In this document: piece after piece, positions 37,007-45,539 of the stretch
How positions within the stretch are numbered: position 1 is the stretch's first letter
Layout of the letters: each line of letters begins with the position of its first letter
Assembly (NCBI RefSeq): GCF_001050375.1
Contig: NZ_KQ130499.1
Span: 1 to 64,000 of the forward strand
DNA from: Catenovulum maritimum
GTDB lineage: Bacteria > Pseudomonadota > Gammaproteobacteria > Enterobacterales > Alteromonadaceae
DNA: 64,000 nt
Reading direction: 5' to 3'
Program-made: the position numbers and the translations under genes
Notes under the pieces: generated by a model
Seen by the model: the letters and a program-made list of their open reading frames with translations, nothing else
The model's database searches: none
Told to the model about the DNA's origin: nothing

Positions 37007-37447
37007 ATGAATAGGCTAGATGTAACAGAAGCAATTTTTGCGATAAAAAAAGAAAAAGAATTGAGCTGGGAAGGGATTGCAGAAGCAATTGGCATGTCTA
37101 CAGTTTGGACGACTTCTGCTTGTTTAGGTATGAATAGCTGCCCTTCTGGCGCTGCAACTAAACTAGTGGAGTTTTTGGGTCTACCTGAAGAAGCAACGCG
37201 GGTGTTAATGGAATATCCGACTAAAGAATGGGATAAATCAGTACCGCAAGATCCACTAATTTATCGTTTATATGAAGTCGTCGGTGTCTACGGCGATACT
37301 TTAAAAGAAGTGATACAAGAAAAATTTGGCGACGGGATTATGAGTGCTATCGACTTTTCAATGGAAGTTGATAAGGAAGAAAACCCAAAAGGTGACAGAG
37401 TTATATTAACCCTAAATGGTAAGTTTTTACCTTATAAGGCTTGGTGA
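37007..37447 (+). CDS. cynS: Cyanate hydratase (cyanase)
   Basis: Decomposes cyanate with bicarbonate to ammonia and CO2, giving usable nitrogen and removing a toxic ion. The 146-residue product has the POU-like helical N-terminus and the decamer-forming C-terminal half. Catalytic residues are all present: Arg87 and Glu90 in YRLYEVV and Ser113 in GIMSAIDF (E. coli Arg96, Glu99, Ser122). ATG 37007 with GGAG 9 nt upstream is preferred over 36992. It is controlled, by sequence, by a sigma54 promoter. The usual LysR-type CynR and carbonic anhydrase CynT are not adjacent. Confidence 0.97.
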   Translation: MNRLDVTEAIFAIKKEKELSWEGIAEAIGMSTVWTTSACLGMNSCPSGAATKLVEFLGLPEEATRVLMEYPTKEWDKSVPQDPLIYRLYEVVGVYGDTLKEVIQEKFGDGIMSAIDFSMEVDKEENPKGDRVILTLNGKFLPYKAW

Positions 37448-37564
37448 TTCTTTTTAGTGCACTTTCTGAGCAATAAAGCCCCAAGATAAAGAATTAACAT
37501 TACATTTTATAAGGATTTAAACAGAGATAAATTAAAACACTTATAAAACAAATAGTTAAATCGG

Positions 37565-37580
37565 TGGCACCGAATTTGCT
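37565..37580 (+). promoter_or_regulatory. Sigma54 promoter for FNT channel gene
   Basis: TGGCACC-GAAT-TTGCT is nearly the consensus TGGCACG-N4-TTGCT, with the 12-bp GG to GC spacing. It lies 95 bp upstream of the FNT start. Confidence 0.82.
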
Positions 37581-37674
37581 AGTCTTAACTTGCAAATTAG
37601 AAAAACAAGGCGAGTTAGTAAAACTAATTTTGGCGTTTAAAAATCAATTTTAAAACTACATAGAGAGCAACAAT

Positions 37675-38487
37675 ATGGCGTATATAGAACCAAGTGAGTT
37701 TGTCACAAAAATGGTTGATTCAGGCGAACAAAAAGTCTGGATGTCGACTAAAGATACTTTCATTCGCGCATTTATGGCGGGTGCAATCTTAGGCTTAGCA
37801 GCAGTGTTTGCTATTACAGTTGGGGTTAAATCAGGCAGTCCAATTTTAGGCGCATGTTTGTTCCCAGTTGGCTTTATCATGCTCTACCTAATGAAGTTTG
37901 ATCTCTTAACTGGCGTATTTACTTTAGTACCATTAGCGCTTATTGATAAACGACCTGGCGTCACCTTTAAAGGTATGATGAGAAACTGGGGGTTAGTATT
38001 CTGCGGTAACTTTGCAGGTGCTCTCACAACCGCTTTTTTCATGTCGTTCATTTTAACTTACGGTTATAACATAGATGGTGGCGCAATCGCAGCGAAAGTA
38101 GCATCTATTGGTGAATCAAGAACATTAGGTTATCAAGAGCAAGGTATTGCCGGTTGGTTTACTATCTTTATTCGCGGCATGTTATGTAACTGGATGGTTT
38201 CTATGGGTGTTGTTGGCGCTATGATCTCTACATCTGCTGGTTCTAAAATGGCGGCTATGTGGATGCCTGTTATGTTGTTCTTCTTCATGGGTTTCGAACA
38301 TTCAATCGTAAACATGTTCTTATTCCCATTTTCTATGATTATGGGTGGAGAGTTCACGGTTTATGATTACTTAATTTGGAATGAATTACCAACAGCTTTA
38401 GGTAACTTAGCGGGTGGCTTCTTGTTAGTCGGGCTACCACTTTACTTGACGCATGTAAGAACTTCAGCAGAGCGTAAACCTGCATAA
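37675..38487 (+). CDS. Formate/nitrite transporter (FNT) family channel
   Basis: The 270-residue membrane protein has six hydrophobic segments and FNT features: an N-terminal amphipathic stretch, the omega-loop region LYLMKFDLLTGVF, the N-terminal GAILGLAAVFAI segment and the C-terminal NLAGGFLLVGLPLYLTH. FNT pentamers pass small monovalent anions (formate, nitrite, hydrosulfide). Next to cynS and under a similar sigma54 promoter, this one may carry nitrite or cyanate; the substrate is inferred. A terminator follows before the kinase gene. Confidence 0.9.
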   Translation: MAYIEPSEFVTKMVDSGEQKVWMSTKDTFIRAFMAGAILGLAAVFAITVGVKSGSPILGACLFPVGFIMLYLMKFDLLTGVFTLVPLALIDKRPGVTFKGMMRNWGLVFCGNFAGALTTAFFMSFILTYGYNIDGGAIAAKVASIGESRTLGYQEQGIAGWFTIFIRGMLCNWMVSMGVVGAMISTSAGSKMAAMWMPVMLFFFMGFEHSIVNMFLFPFSMIMGGEFTVYDYLIWNELPTALGNLAGGFLLVGLPLYLTHVRTSAERKPA

Positions 38488-38520
38488 TAATAAAAATTCA
38501 CATTAGATGAATTACTAACT

Positions 38521-38548
38521 AAAGCTCTGCATCCGCAGAGCTTTTTGC
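38521..38548 (+). terminator. Intrinsic terminator after FNT gene
   Basis: Stem AAAGCTCTGC / GCAGAGCTTT, loop ATCC, T-rich tail. It is only 31 bp before the phosphatase-kinase gene, which would then rely on read-through or its own promoter. Confidence 0.82.
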
Positions 38549-38578
38549 TTTTATAGACTTATAGAGATTGTAGCCTAG

Positions 38579-40321
38579 ATGAAAAAATCACTTGACGTTA
38601 GTATAGGCCAAGCCACAGATAAAGGTGTTAAATCCGTTAACCAAGATTACTTGGGGTTTAGAATTCCGAAAGAGCCTATGCTTAGCAGCAAAGGTATTGT
38701 CTTAGCGATGGCTGATGGCATAAGTTCAAGTAAAGTGAGTCAAATCGCCAGTAAAACCGCGGTAAATGGATTTTTAGAAGATTATTATTGCACTTCTGAC
38801 TCTTGGGCAGTTAAAACTTCAGTGCAAAAAGTGGTTAAATCAATTAATTCATGGCTCTTTGCCCAAACCAAAAACAGCCCGTATAGATATGAGAAAGACA
38901 AAGGCTACATATGCACCTTTAGTGCGTTGGTACTTAAATCGCATTCGGCGCATATATTTCACTCTGGCGATACCCGAGTTTATCGTCTAGATGGCAACCA
39001 ACTTGAACAGCTGACTCAAGACCACAGACGGGTAGTCTCTGCCGATGTGAGTTATTTAACTAGAGCGCTGGGGATAGATCAAACGCTAGAAATTGATTAT
39101 AAAAAACTCACAATAGAGCAAGGTGATATCTTTATATTAGCGACTGATGGCGTGTTTGAGTTTGTCGATAATCAAACGATTTGCCAATTTATCCAACAGG
39201 CAAAATCGTCCGAGCAAGATGAAAACCTTAAACAAAAATTAGATATTGCCGCTAAACAAATCCTAGATCATGCCTTATCAGCTGGCAGTAACGACAACCT
39301 TAGTGTGCAGATTGTGTGCATCGAGAGTTTGCCTAGTTATCAACTTGATGAAGTTCAGCAACATGTTGCCATGTTACCTATGCCACCCGCTTTATCTGCA
39401 AGAATGGAATTTGATGGCTACCAAATTATTCGAGAAATTTATATCAGCAGCCGTAGCCATGTGTATTTAGCGAAAGACATAAGCAGCCAACAAACTGTAG
39501 TCATTAAGGTACCATCCACTGAGTTACGAGGTGATACTAAATACTTAGAAAGTTTTATGCTAGAAGAGTGGATAGCCAAACGAGTTAACCATCCAAATGC
39601 GGTACGAGCAATAGAGCCAAATAGAAAACGAAATTACCTTTATCTAGTCACTGAATATATAGAAGGGATTTCACTGAATCAGTGGATGATAGACAATCCA
39701 AAACCTAAATTAGAACAAGTTAGAGAGATAATTGAGCAAGTTGCCAAAGGGTTACAGGCATTTCATCGCCAAGAGATGATTCATCAAGATATTCGCCCGC
39801 AAAATATCATGATAGATAATTCTAACACGGCTAAAATCATTGATTTTGGCTCTACCTATATTGCTGGCGTCACAGACACTAAGAGTGAAGAAGCCTTACG
39901 CGGCACAATGCGTTATTCAGCGCCAGAGTACTTTTTAGGCCAACACGGCACGCAAAAATCAGATATCTATGCGCTAGCGGTAATCGCTTATCAAATGTTG
40001 TCGGGGAAATTTCCTTATGGCGTTGAAATAGCTCAAGCAAAAAGCGTTTCAGCCCAAGGTAGATTAAAATATAAAAGCTTAATTAATGACGAGTCTGAAT
40101 TACCCATTTGGGTCGATGATGCACTGCGTAAGGCTTTACAAATTGATCCATTTAAACGATATGATCAGTTATCTGAGTTCACCCACGATTTACGCTTTCC
40201 AAATAAAGCCTTCATCGCCAAAACGAGACCTCCATTGATAGAGCGCAATCCAGTGATGTTTTGGCAAACTGTTAGTTTTGTATTATTTTTAATTTTAGTG
40301 CTCACCGCTCTGCCAGTATAA
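38579..40321 (+). CDS. Bifunctional PP2C phosphatase / Ser-Thr protein kinase
   Basis: The 580-residue protein has an N-terminal PP2C domain (about 5-250: NQDYLGFR, VLAMADGISSSK with metal Asp46, HSGDTRVYRL, ATDGVFEFVD, GSNDNLSVQ). A Hanks-type kinase domain follows (about 275-540: VVIKVP lysine, HQDIRPQNIMID catalytic loop, IDFGS, RGTMRYSAPEY, SDIYALAVIAYQM). A single membrane segment ends the chain. The catalytic loop reads HQD in place of HRD. Similar fusions (such as PA1782 of Pseudomonas aeruginosa) lie in nitrate-assimilation loci, so a nitrogen-linked role is likely; targets unknown. Confidence 0.9.
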   Translation: MKKSLDVSIGQATDKGVKSVNQDYLGFRIPKEPMLSSKGIVLAMADGISSSKVSQIASKTAVNGFLEDYYCTSDSWAVKTSVQKVVKSINSWLFAQTKNSPYRYEKDKGYICTFSALVLKSHSAHIFHSGDTRVYRLDGNQLEQLTQDHRRVVSADVSYLTRALGIDQTLEIDYKKLTIEQGDIFILATDGVFEFVDNQTICQFIQQAKSSEQDENLKQKLDIAAKQILDHALSAGSNDNLSVQIVCIESLPSYQLDEVQQHVAMLPMPPALSARMEFDGYQIIREIYISSRSHVYLAKDISSQQTVVIKVPSTELRGDTKYLESFMLEEWIAKRVNHPNAVRAIEPNRKRNYLYLVTEYIEGISLNQWMIDNPKPKLEQVREIIEQVAKGLQAFHRQEMIHQDIRPQNIMIDNSNTAKIIDFGSTYIAGVTDTKSEEALRGTMRYSAPEYFLGQHGTQKSDIYALAVIAYQMLSGKFPYGVEIAQAKSVSAQGRLKYKSLINDESELPIWVDDALRKALQIDPFKRYDQLSEFTHDLRFPNKAFIAKTRPPLIERNPVMFWQTVSFVLFLILVLTALPV

Positions 40322-40367
40322 GAACAACTTTACCTGAATAAGTTTTGCTTGCTCTAATTCAAGCACT

Positions 40368-40610
40368 TTAACTGAGTGAATCTTCTGGTACGTTACCATG
40401 AATGCACTCGATTAGTCGTCCAACATCTTTTTTACAGCAACCATTGCCATCTGTCGCATAAGTTTGACGGCGAACTTCCTCAACCGACATAGCACCGTCT
40501 GCAATCGCATCAATGATATCGATTTTAATCACCTCATTACAAACACAAAGGTTACTATCTAAATCTTTTTTAAGTATTTCTGGTAATTTATCTAATGGGT
40601 TTGTTATCAC
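40368..40610 (-). CDS. BFD-like (2Fe-2S)-binding small protein
   Basis: The 80-residue protein looks like a stand-alone bacterioferritin-associated-ferredoxin domain: CVCNEVIKIDIIDAI with Cys22 and Cys24, then NGCCKKDVGRLIE. The expected Cys-x-x-Cys pair is altered: Asn56 stands at the first position and the cysteines are adjacent (58 and 59). It may still bind a cluster with shifted ligands. It is convergent with the phosphatase-kinase gene (46 bp apart). Electron transfer or assembly role in the nitrogen region is inferred. Confidence 0.75.
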   Translation of the reverse strand: MITNPLDKLPEILKKDLDSNLCVCNEVIKIDIIDAIADGAMSVEEVRRQTYATDGNGCCKKDVGRLIECIHGNVPEDSLS

Positions 40611-40716
40611 TTTAAAACTCTATTTTATCTACTGATATTTGTTGCAGCCTGTTAATGTTAACTAACCTGTTAAGCACAGATTTTCCGCTTATTTAGCTGT
40701 GTCGGCTTTAAGCTAG

Positions 40717-41724
40717 TTATAATCTATCGGTTAACGCTATGCCTAACCCAAACCTCTGCTGAGAATGATTATAATCAATTAAACTTTCTCCATAGCCAGT
40801 AAAAAACTGCATATAACCTCGCAGTCTACCCCAAATAGGATAGGTAAAACCAAGCTCCAAAGCGCCCTTTCCTGTCGCTAGATTCTGTCTGAGCATAAAC
40901 TGACCTTGAATTTTATGATCAACCCGATAAGCCCCTGTTAACTCAAAATATCCCATGTATTTGGAAATATCAGGATTATCATCTCCATTCGGGTCATCTT
41001 CTGACTTTTTATCTGATTCTGGTAAGCGCCACCAAGGTCTTAAATTAATTAGCCAATCAGCATCTTCAACCAAAATTGACATATAAGCTCGATTCCAGCT
41101 ACGCGATAGATGGGCTTCTCGGCCATTTGATTGATGCTCTAAACCAAAGGCCAAACTGGTTTCTGTATGCCAAATTTGCCATTTCACCGGTAAGTAATAA
41201 AACACCTCAGGCTGATAATTTGTTTCTCTAAAAGGTTTAGATATTTCATTGCCATAAACTTGCCACCAAGATTTAAGTGTCATACCAAAATATAATGCAT
41301 CACCTTGGGTAAATAGAGATTCGGCATTTAATGGTACTTTAAAACTGATCTGAAATTTGGCTTCGAGATCCTGCTTTGGATCAACCAATTGAGATGCTTG
41401 ATAAGCAGCTTCGTTATAGCTAGAGATGTAACTAACCGGCAGAATATAATTCATTCTGTGCGGCGTTATTGTATATGGATTAAATTTATTTTTGCGCTCC
41501 GCATTTAGCCGTTCAGTTAAGGCACCATCATCTTTATCAGCCGAGACTAACTGCTCACATAATTCAAGTAACGCACTAATTTGGGTGTTTTCTGCCGAGG
41601 ACTTTATTTGCTCTAATAAACAAGTATTGAGTTTTTGCTGCTTTAAGTTTCTTTCTCTATTCGCGCTAGCCTGAAAAGAGCTTAGCAGTAAAATAGCGAT
41701 CAAAATTTTGTTAAACACACTCAC
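40717..41724 (-). CDS. pldA: Outer-membrane phospholipase A
   Basis: Calcium-dependent outer-membrane phospholipase that removes phospholipids from the outer leaflet. The 335-residue precursor has a signal peptide ending SSFQASA. The OMPLA barrel shows the active-site segment LEHQSNGREAHLSRSWNRAY, holding the His, Ser and Asn of the triad, and ends in FGLGIALTDRL. The N-terminal mature segment of about 60 residues is helical and Cys-containing, longer than in E. coli. A single gene, not obviously linked to nitrogen use. Confidence 0.92.
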   Translation of the reverse strand: MSVFNKILIAILLLSSFQASANRERNLKQQKLNTCLLEQIKSSAENTQISALLELCEQLVSADKDDGALTERLNAERKNKFNPYTITPHRMNYILPVSYISSYNEAAYQASQLVDPKQDLEAKFQISFKVPLNAESLFTQGDALYFGMTLKSWWQVYGNEISKPFRETNYQPEVFYYLPVKWQIWHTETSLAFGLEHQSNGREAHLSRSWNRAYMSILVEDADWLINLRPWWRLPESDKKSEDDPNGDDNPDISKYMGYFELTGAYRVDHKIQGQFMLRQNLATGKGALELGFTYPIWGRLRGYMQFFTGYGESLIDYNHSQQRFGLGIALTDRL

Positions 41725-41920
41725 CTCAATATTATTGATAATGGTTAAAATAACCTATTATTCAAAAATGGCTCAAAGACTCACTGACTCTAGATTATAA
41801 AATAAAAGTATCTTGGGATTCAGCTTATTTAAAAGTTTCTGTCTAGGCTTATCTGGCAATTGATTAGGAATGGAATATTTGAGGGATTAGGCATGGGATT
41901 AACTAAAAAAGAGAAAGATT

Positions 41921-41946
41921 AGATACCTGATTAGTAACAGGTATCT
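41921..41946. terminator. Terminator-like hairpin after the NasC-like gene
   Basis: Stem AGATACCTG / CAGGTATCT with an 8-nt loop; on the minus strand it is followed by a T-rich but interrupted stretch. It lies 27 bp past the stop. Confidence 0.6.
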
Positions 41947-41972
41947 AAATTTAAACTTACAGAGGCAATTAA

Positions 41973-43409
41973 TTAAGCTTCAATCGCAAGTTTAGCTAGT
42001 TCAGAGTCGATAACATTTTGAACCATGCCAACACATGTACCACAGCTAGAGCTCGCTTTCGTTTTAGCTCTAACTAAATCAACAGTGTCACAACCTTGCT
42101 GGATAGCTTCTGCAATCGTTCCTTTAGTTACTAAGTTACACGTACAAATAAAGGTACTTTCTGGCATATCATCCGCTGGGTTTTTAATTGGCCCTTGTAA
42201 TGCAGGTACAATTAAAGATTCAGCGGTATCAGTTAATGGCACGCGATTTAAGCATTGGAATAACAAGCTATCGTATTCTGTTGAATCACCAATCAGAACT
42301 GCACCAATTAAGAATTCACCCGTCTCATCCGTTACAACTTTTTTGTACACTTCTTTTTCTGGGTTTTCATAAGCGAAAGTTTTAGCATTTGGTGTCCGTG
42401 CATGTGCATCACCAATTGAAGCTACATCAACGCCCATCAATTTTAGTTTAGTGCTCATGTCAGCACCTTGGAAAGTAAAATCTCCACCTAAAATATGAGA
42501 TACGGCCGCTCTAGCCATAGTGTAACCTGGCGATACTAAACCAAAAATACGACCCTGCCACAAAGCACATTCACCAATTGCATAAATGTTTTCATCTGAA
42601 GTTTGACAATTATCGTTTATGACTATGCCGCCACGCTCACCAATTTCGATATCAAATTCGCGCGCTAAGGTATCTTGCGGACGAATACCCGCTGAGAATA
42701 AAACTAAGTCTGTTTCTAATTCCGTATCGTCCGAAAACTCAAGCTTGTGCAGACATGTTTCGCCATCAATAATATGTTTAGTCGCTTTTTGGGTATGTAC
42801 TGACACACCTAAGGCTTCTATCTTTTGTTTTAATTGACGACCGCCACCGATGTCAATTTGGGTCGGCATCAATTGAGGTGCAAATTCGATTACGTGCGTT
42901 TTTAAGCCTAACTGTTTTAGTGCATTGGCTGCTTCTAAACCGAGCAAACCACCACCAACAACTAAGCCAACTTTGCATTTTTCTGCTGCGGCTTTAATTG
43001 CGTCTAAATCTTCAATAGTACGGTAAACAAAACAGTTCTCTCTGTCTTTACCTGGCATAGGTGGCACAAAAGGATATGAGCCTGTCGCAAGTACTAATTT
43101 GTCGTAAGGAAAAACTTCACCCGCTTGAGTTGTTACGGTTTTCGCCGCTTTGTCTATACCTGTAACTCGGCTATTAATGAAATGAGATACGCCAAGCGTT
43201 TTGTAATAAGTATCTGATGTTAAAGATAAATCGTCAGCCGATTTACCGCCAAAATATTCAGATAAGTGAACACGGTCATAAGCAAGTCTTGGCTCTTCTG
43301 CCAACACAGTTATTTCCACTTGACCTTCTGCTTGAGCTGCAATTTGATCAACAAAATGATGTCCGACCATACCATTGCCTACTACTACTATGCGTTGCTT
43401 GCTCGACAA
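41973..43409 (-). CDS. nasC: NADH-dependent electron-transfer subunit of nitrate reductase (NasC-type; NirB N-terminal half)
   Basis: The 478-residue flavoprotein is like the first half of NirB: FAD site VVVGNGMVGHHFVDQ, NAD site GLVVGGGLLGLEAANAL, GECALWQGRIFGL, then one BFD-like [2Fe-2S] domain (CTCNLVTKGTIAEAI...SSCGTCVG, residues about 422-462). The siroheme half of NirB (about 350 residues) is absent and a hairpin follows at once, so this looks like a complete shorter protein. Klebsiella NasC has this build and feeds NADH electrons to NasA, which here also carries a BFD domain. A stand-alone remnant of nirB is the alternative. Confidence 0.82.
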   Translation of the reverse strand: MSSKQRIVVVGNGMVGHHFVDQIAAQAEGQVEITVLAEEPRLAYDRVHLSEYFGGKSADDLSLTSDTYYKTLGVSHFINSRVTGIDKAAKTVTTQAGEVFPYDKLVLATGSYPFVPPMPGKDRENCFVYRTIEDLDAIKAAAEKCKVGLVVGGGLLGLEAANALKQLGLKTHVIEFAPQLMPTQIDIGGGRQLKQKIEALGVSVHTQKATKHIIDGETCLHKLEFSDDTELETDLVLFSAGIRPQDTLAREFDIEIGERGGIVINDNCQTSDENIYAIGECALWQGRIFGLVSPGYTMARAAVSHILGGDFTFQGADMSTKLKLMGVDVASIGDAHARTPNAKTFAYENPEKEVYKKVVTDETGEFLIGAVLIGDSTEYDSLLFQCLNRVPLTDTAESLIVPALQGPIKNPADDMPESTFICTCNLVTKGTIAEAIQQGCDTVDLVRAKTKASSSCGTCVGMVQNVIDSELAKLAIEA

Positions 43410-43444
43410 AACGCCCTCCTGAATAAATCTTTAAAAACACAAAA

Positions 43445-43466
43445 ACCGGGCAATCCCGGTTTTTTA
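43445..43466 (-). terminator. Intrinsic terminator between nrtD and nasC
   Basis: Stem ACCGGG / CCCGGT, loop CAAT, A-run and T-run on both sides. On the minus strand it follows nrtD by about 70 nt and precedes nasC by 35 nt, so nasC would need read-through or its own promoter. Confidence 0.75.
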
Positions 43467-43532
43467 TATCGACATTGATACTATCGATTCTAGCAGATAT
43501 TGTGCCAGCTAATCGAGTAGCTTATATAAAAT

Positions 43533-44408
43533 TTAAGCTACTTCGCTATTTTTAGCTTTTTCTGCAGGCTTTTTCTTAGCTGAAACAGGTTCTACTTTAC
43601 GTTGTTTCTCGTATAAGAATTTTAATACTTCATGACGGTAATGGTTATATTCAGGTTGATCAGCAAGTACTAATCTATCTCTTGGACGAGGCAAATCAAC
43701 ATTTAAGATTTCACCAACAGTAGCTGAAGGGCCATTTGTCATCATAACAATACGATCAGAAAGTAATACGGCTTCATCAACATCGTGTGTGATCATTATC
43801 ACTGTGTTACCTAAATCCGCATGAATTTCCATTAATGAATCTTGTAAATGTGCACGTGTTAACGCATCTAACGCCCCAAAAGGCTCATCCATTAATAAAA
43901 CTTTAGGCTGCATTGCTAATGCACGAGCAATCCCGACACGCTGCTTCATACCACCTGATATTTCAGCTGGGCGTTTATGCGCCGCATGCGTCATATGTAC
44001 TAGTTCTAGATTATGGTTAATCCAGTCATGCATTTCTGCTTTACTCATTTTGTTTTTGCTAGTTGAACCATCAAATACTTGTTTAACCGCTAATTCAACA
44101 TTTTCGTAAGCTGTTAACCAAGGTAGTAATGAGTGGTTCTGAAAAACTACCGCACGCTCTGGCCCAGGTTGGTTTACTTCTTTATTATCTAGTAAAACCC
44201 CACCTTGTGTTGCTTGGTATAAACCAGCAACTATGTTTAGAACGGTTGACTTACCACAACCAGAGTGGCCGATTAATGAAACAAACTCACCTTTTGCTAT
44301 TTTTAAGTCTACGTCTCTTAATGCGCAAAATGGACCTTTCGGCGTTGGGAATTCTATCCCAACTTTAGTAAGTTCTAAGTGTCTTTCGTCGTTAAACTTT
44401 TCCATCAT
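43533..44408 (-). CDS. nrtD: Nitrate ABC transporter, ATPase subunit
   Basis: The 291-residue cytoplasmic ATPase of the nitrate/sulfonate/taurine type has Walker A GHSGCGKST, signature ISGGMKQRVGIARAL, Walker B VLLMDEPFGALDAL and switch His in MITHDVDEAV. A tail rich in Lys and Ala follows (KKKPAEKAKN). It powers the permease at 44470. NrtC with its extra sensor domain is absent, as in Klebsiella NasFED. Third gene of nrtA-nrtB-nrtD. Confidence 0.94.
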   Translation of the reverse strand: MMEKFNDERHLELTKVGIEFPTPKGPFCALRDVDLKIAKGEFVSLIGHSGCGKSTVLNIVAGLYQATQGGVLLDNKEVNQPGPERAVVFQNHSLLPWLTAYENVELAVKQVFDGSTSKNKMSKAEMHDWINHNLELVHMTHAAHKRPAEISGGMKQRVGIARALAMQPKVLLMDEPFGALDALTRAHLQDSLMEIHADLGNTVIMITHDVDEAVLLSDRIVMMTNGPSATVGEILNVDLPRPRDRLVLADQPEYNHYRHEVLKFLYEKQRKVEPVSAKKKPAEKAKNSEVA

Positions 44409-44469
44409 TTTTTCCTCAAATTCTGTTCAATAATTGGTTGCTTGTATCTAGCTTTTAATTAGCTTGTCT

Positions 44470-45465
44470 TTATCTAAGTGCGATTGACTTGTCCCAGCTT
44501 GCATAGCGTTGGATTGCTAACATAAGTCTGTCTAACATAAAGCCGATAACACCTATCACTAAGACTGCAACCATGATGCGAGCGAGTGAATCTGAGCTAC
44601 CATTTTGGAATTCGTCCCAAACAAATTTACCTAAGCCTGGGTTTTGCGCTAGCATTTCTGCTGCGATTAATACCATCCAGCCTATACCAAGTGACAATCG
44701 CAAACCTGTGAATATCATCGGAATTGAAGACGGTAATACTATTTTTGTAATGTGAGCGATTTTGCTTAAGCTCAATACTTTACTAACGTTCACTAGATCT
44801 TTATCAATACTAGAAACACCAACAGCTGTATTTATCAAAGTTGGCCATAAGCAACATAAGGCAACAGTAAAGGCAGAAGTTAAGAATGATTTAGAAAACA
44901 TTGGGTCATCAGTTACATATAAAGCTGATACAACCATAGTCACAAGTGGCAACCAAGCAAGTGGAGAAACTGGTTTAAATACTTGAATTAAAGGATTAAT
45001 TGCAGAATAAGCATTTTGGCTTAGACCACATAAAATGCCGAGTGGCACAGCAATAACAGAGGCAATTAAAAAGCCTATCATAACTGTATATAAACTAGTC
45101 CAAATTTGGTCTAAAAAGGTTGGTTTACCTGTATAAGATCTAATTTTTGGTTCATAGCTAGGGTCTTTTGCAATTCGGTCTGCGTTGCGTTTTTCTTGAC
45201 GCTCGTAAAATTTCGTTGCTTTTTCTCTTTCGGCAAAATGTTCATCAACCAATACAGAGCTTTGCTCTAAAACATGTGTTGGACCAGGGAATTGGCCTAA
45301 AGAGGTATCTATATTTCTTGCGGCAACATTCCACAAAAATAGGAAAATTACTAAACCGATAAAAGGTAATAATGCAGCTGTCGCTATTTTTTTCGCATTA
45401 TCGGTATTAACTGTGGTTTTAATATCCAAGGTAGTCACTTTTGATAAATTGGCTGATTTCAACAT
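44470..45465 (-). CDS. nrtB: Nitrate ABC transporter, permease subunit
   Basis: The 331-residue inner-membrane permease of the BPD family has about six to seven membrane segments and the EAA loop in the late cytoplasmic part (KIAHITKIVLPSSIPMIFTGLRLSLGIGWMVLIAAEML). It carries an insertion of about 60 charged residues after the first membrane segment (FAEREKATKFYERQEKRNAD) that is common in marine NrtB. Partner genes are nrtA upstream and nrtD downstream. Confidence 0.93.
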   Translation of the reverse strand: MLKSANLSKVTTLDIKTTVNTDNAKKIATAALLPFIGLVIFLFLWNVAARNIDTSLGQFPGPTHVLEQSSVLVDEHFAEREKATKFYERQEKRNADRIAKDPSYEPKIRSYTGKPTFLDQIWTSLYTVMIGFLIASVIAVPLGILCGLSQNAYSAINPLIQVFKPVSPLAWLPLVTMVVSALYVTDDPMFSKSFLTSAFTVALCCLWPTLINTAVGVSSIDKDLVNVSKVLSLSKIAHITKIVLPSSIPMIFTGLRLSLGIGWMVLIAAEMLAQNPGLGKFVWDEFQNGSSDSLARIMVAVLVIGVIGFMLDRLMLAIQRYASWDKSIALR

Positions 45466-45493
45466 TTTTCTCTCCTAACAACTTTGTTTAAGC

Positions 45494-45517
45494 GGCGATG
45501 GCGGCTCTGCCATCGCC
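45494..45517 (-). other. GC-rich stem-loop between nrtA and nrtB
   Basis: 8-bp stem GGCGATGG / CCATCGCC in the 74-nt gap, no T-run. Such hairpins can protect the upstream mRNA from 3' decay and so raise the level of the binding protein over the permease. Confidence 0.55.
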
Positions 45518-45539
45518 TATCTTTAAGTCTTCTCAGCGC

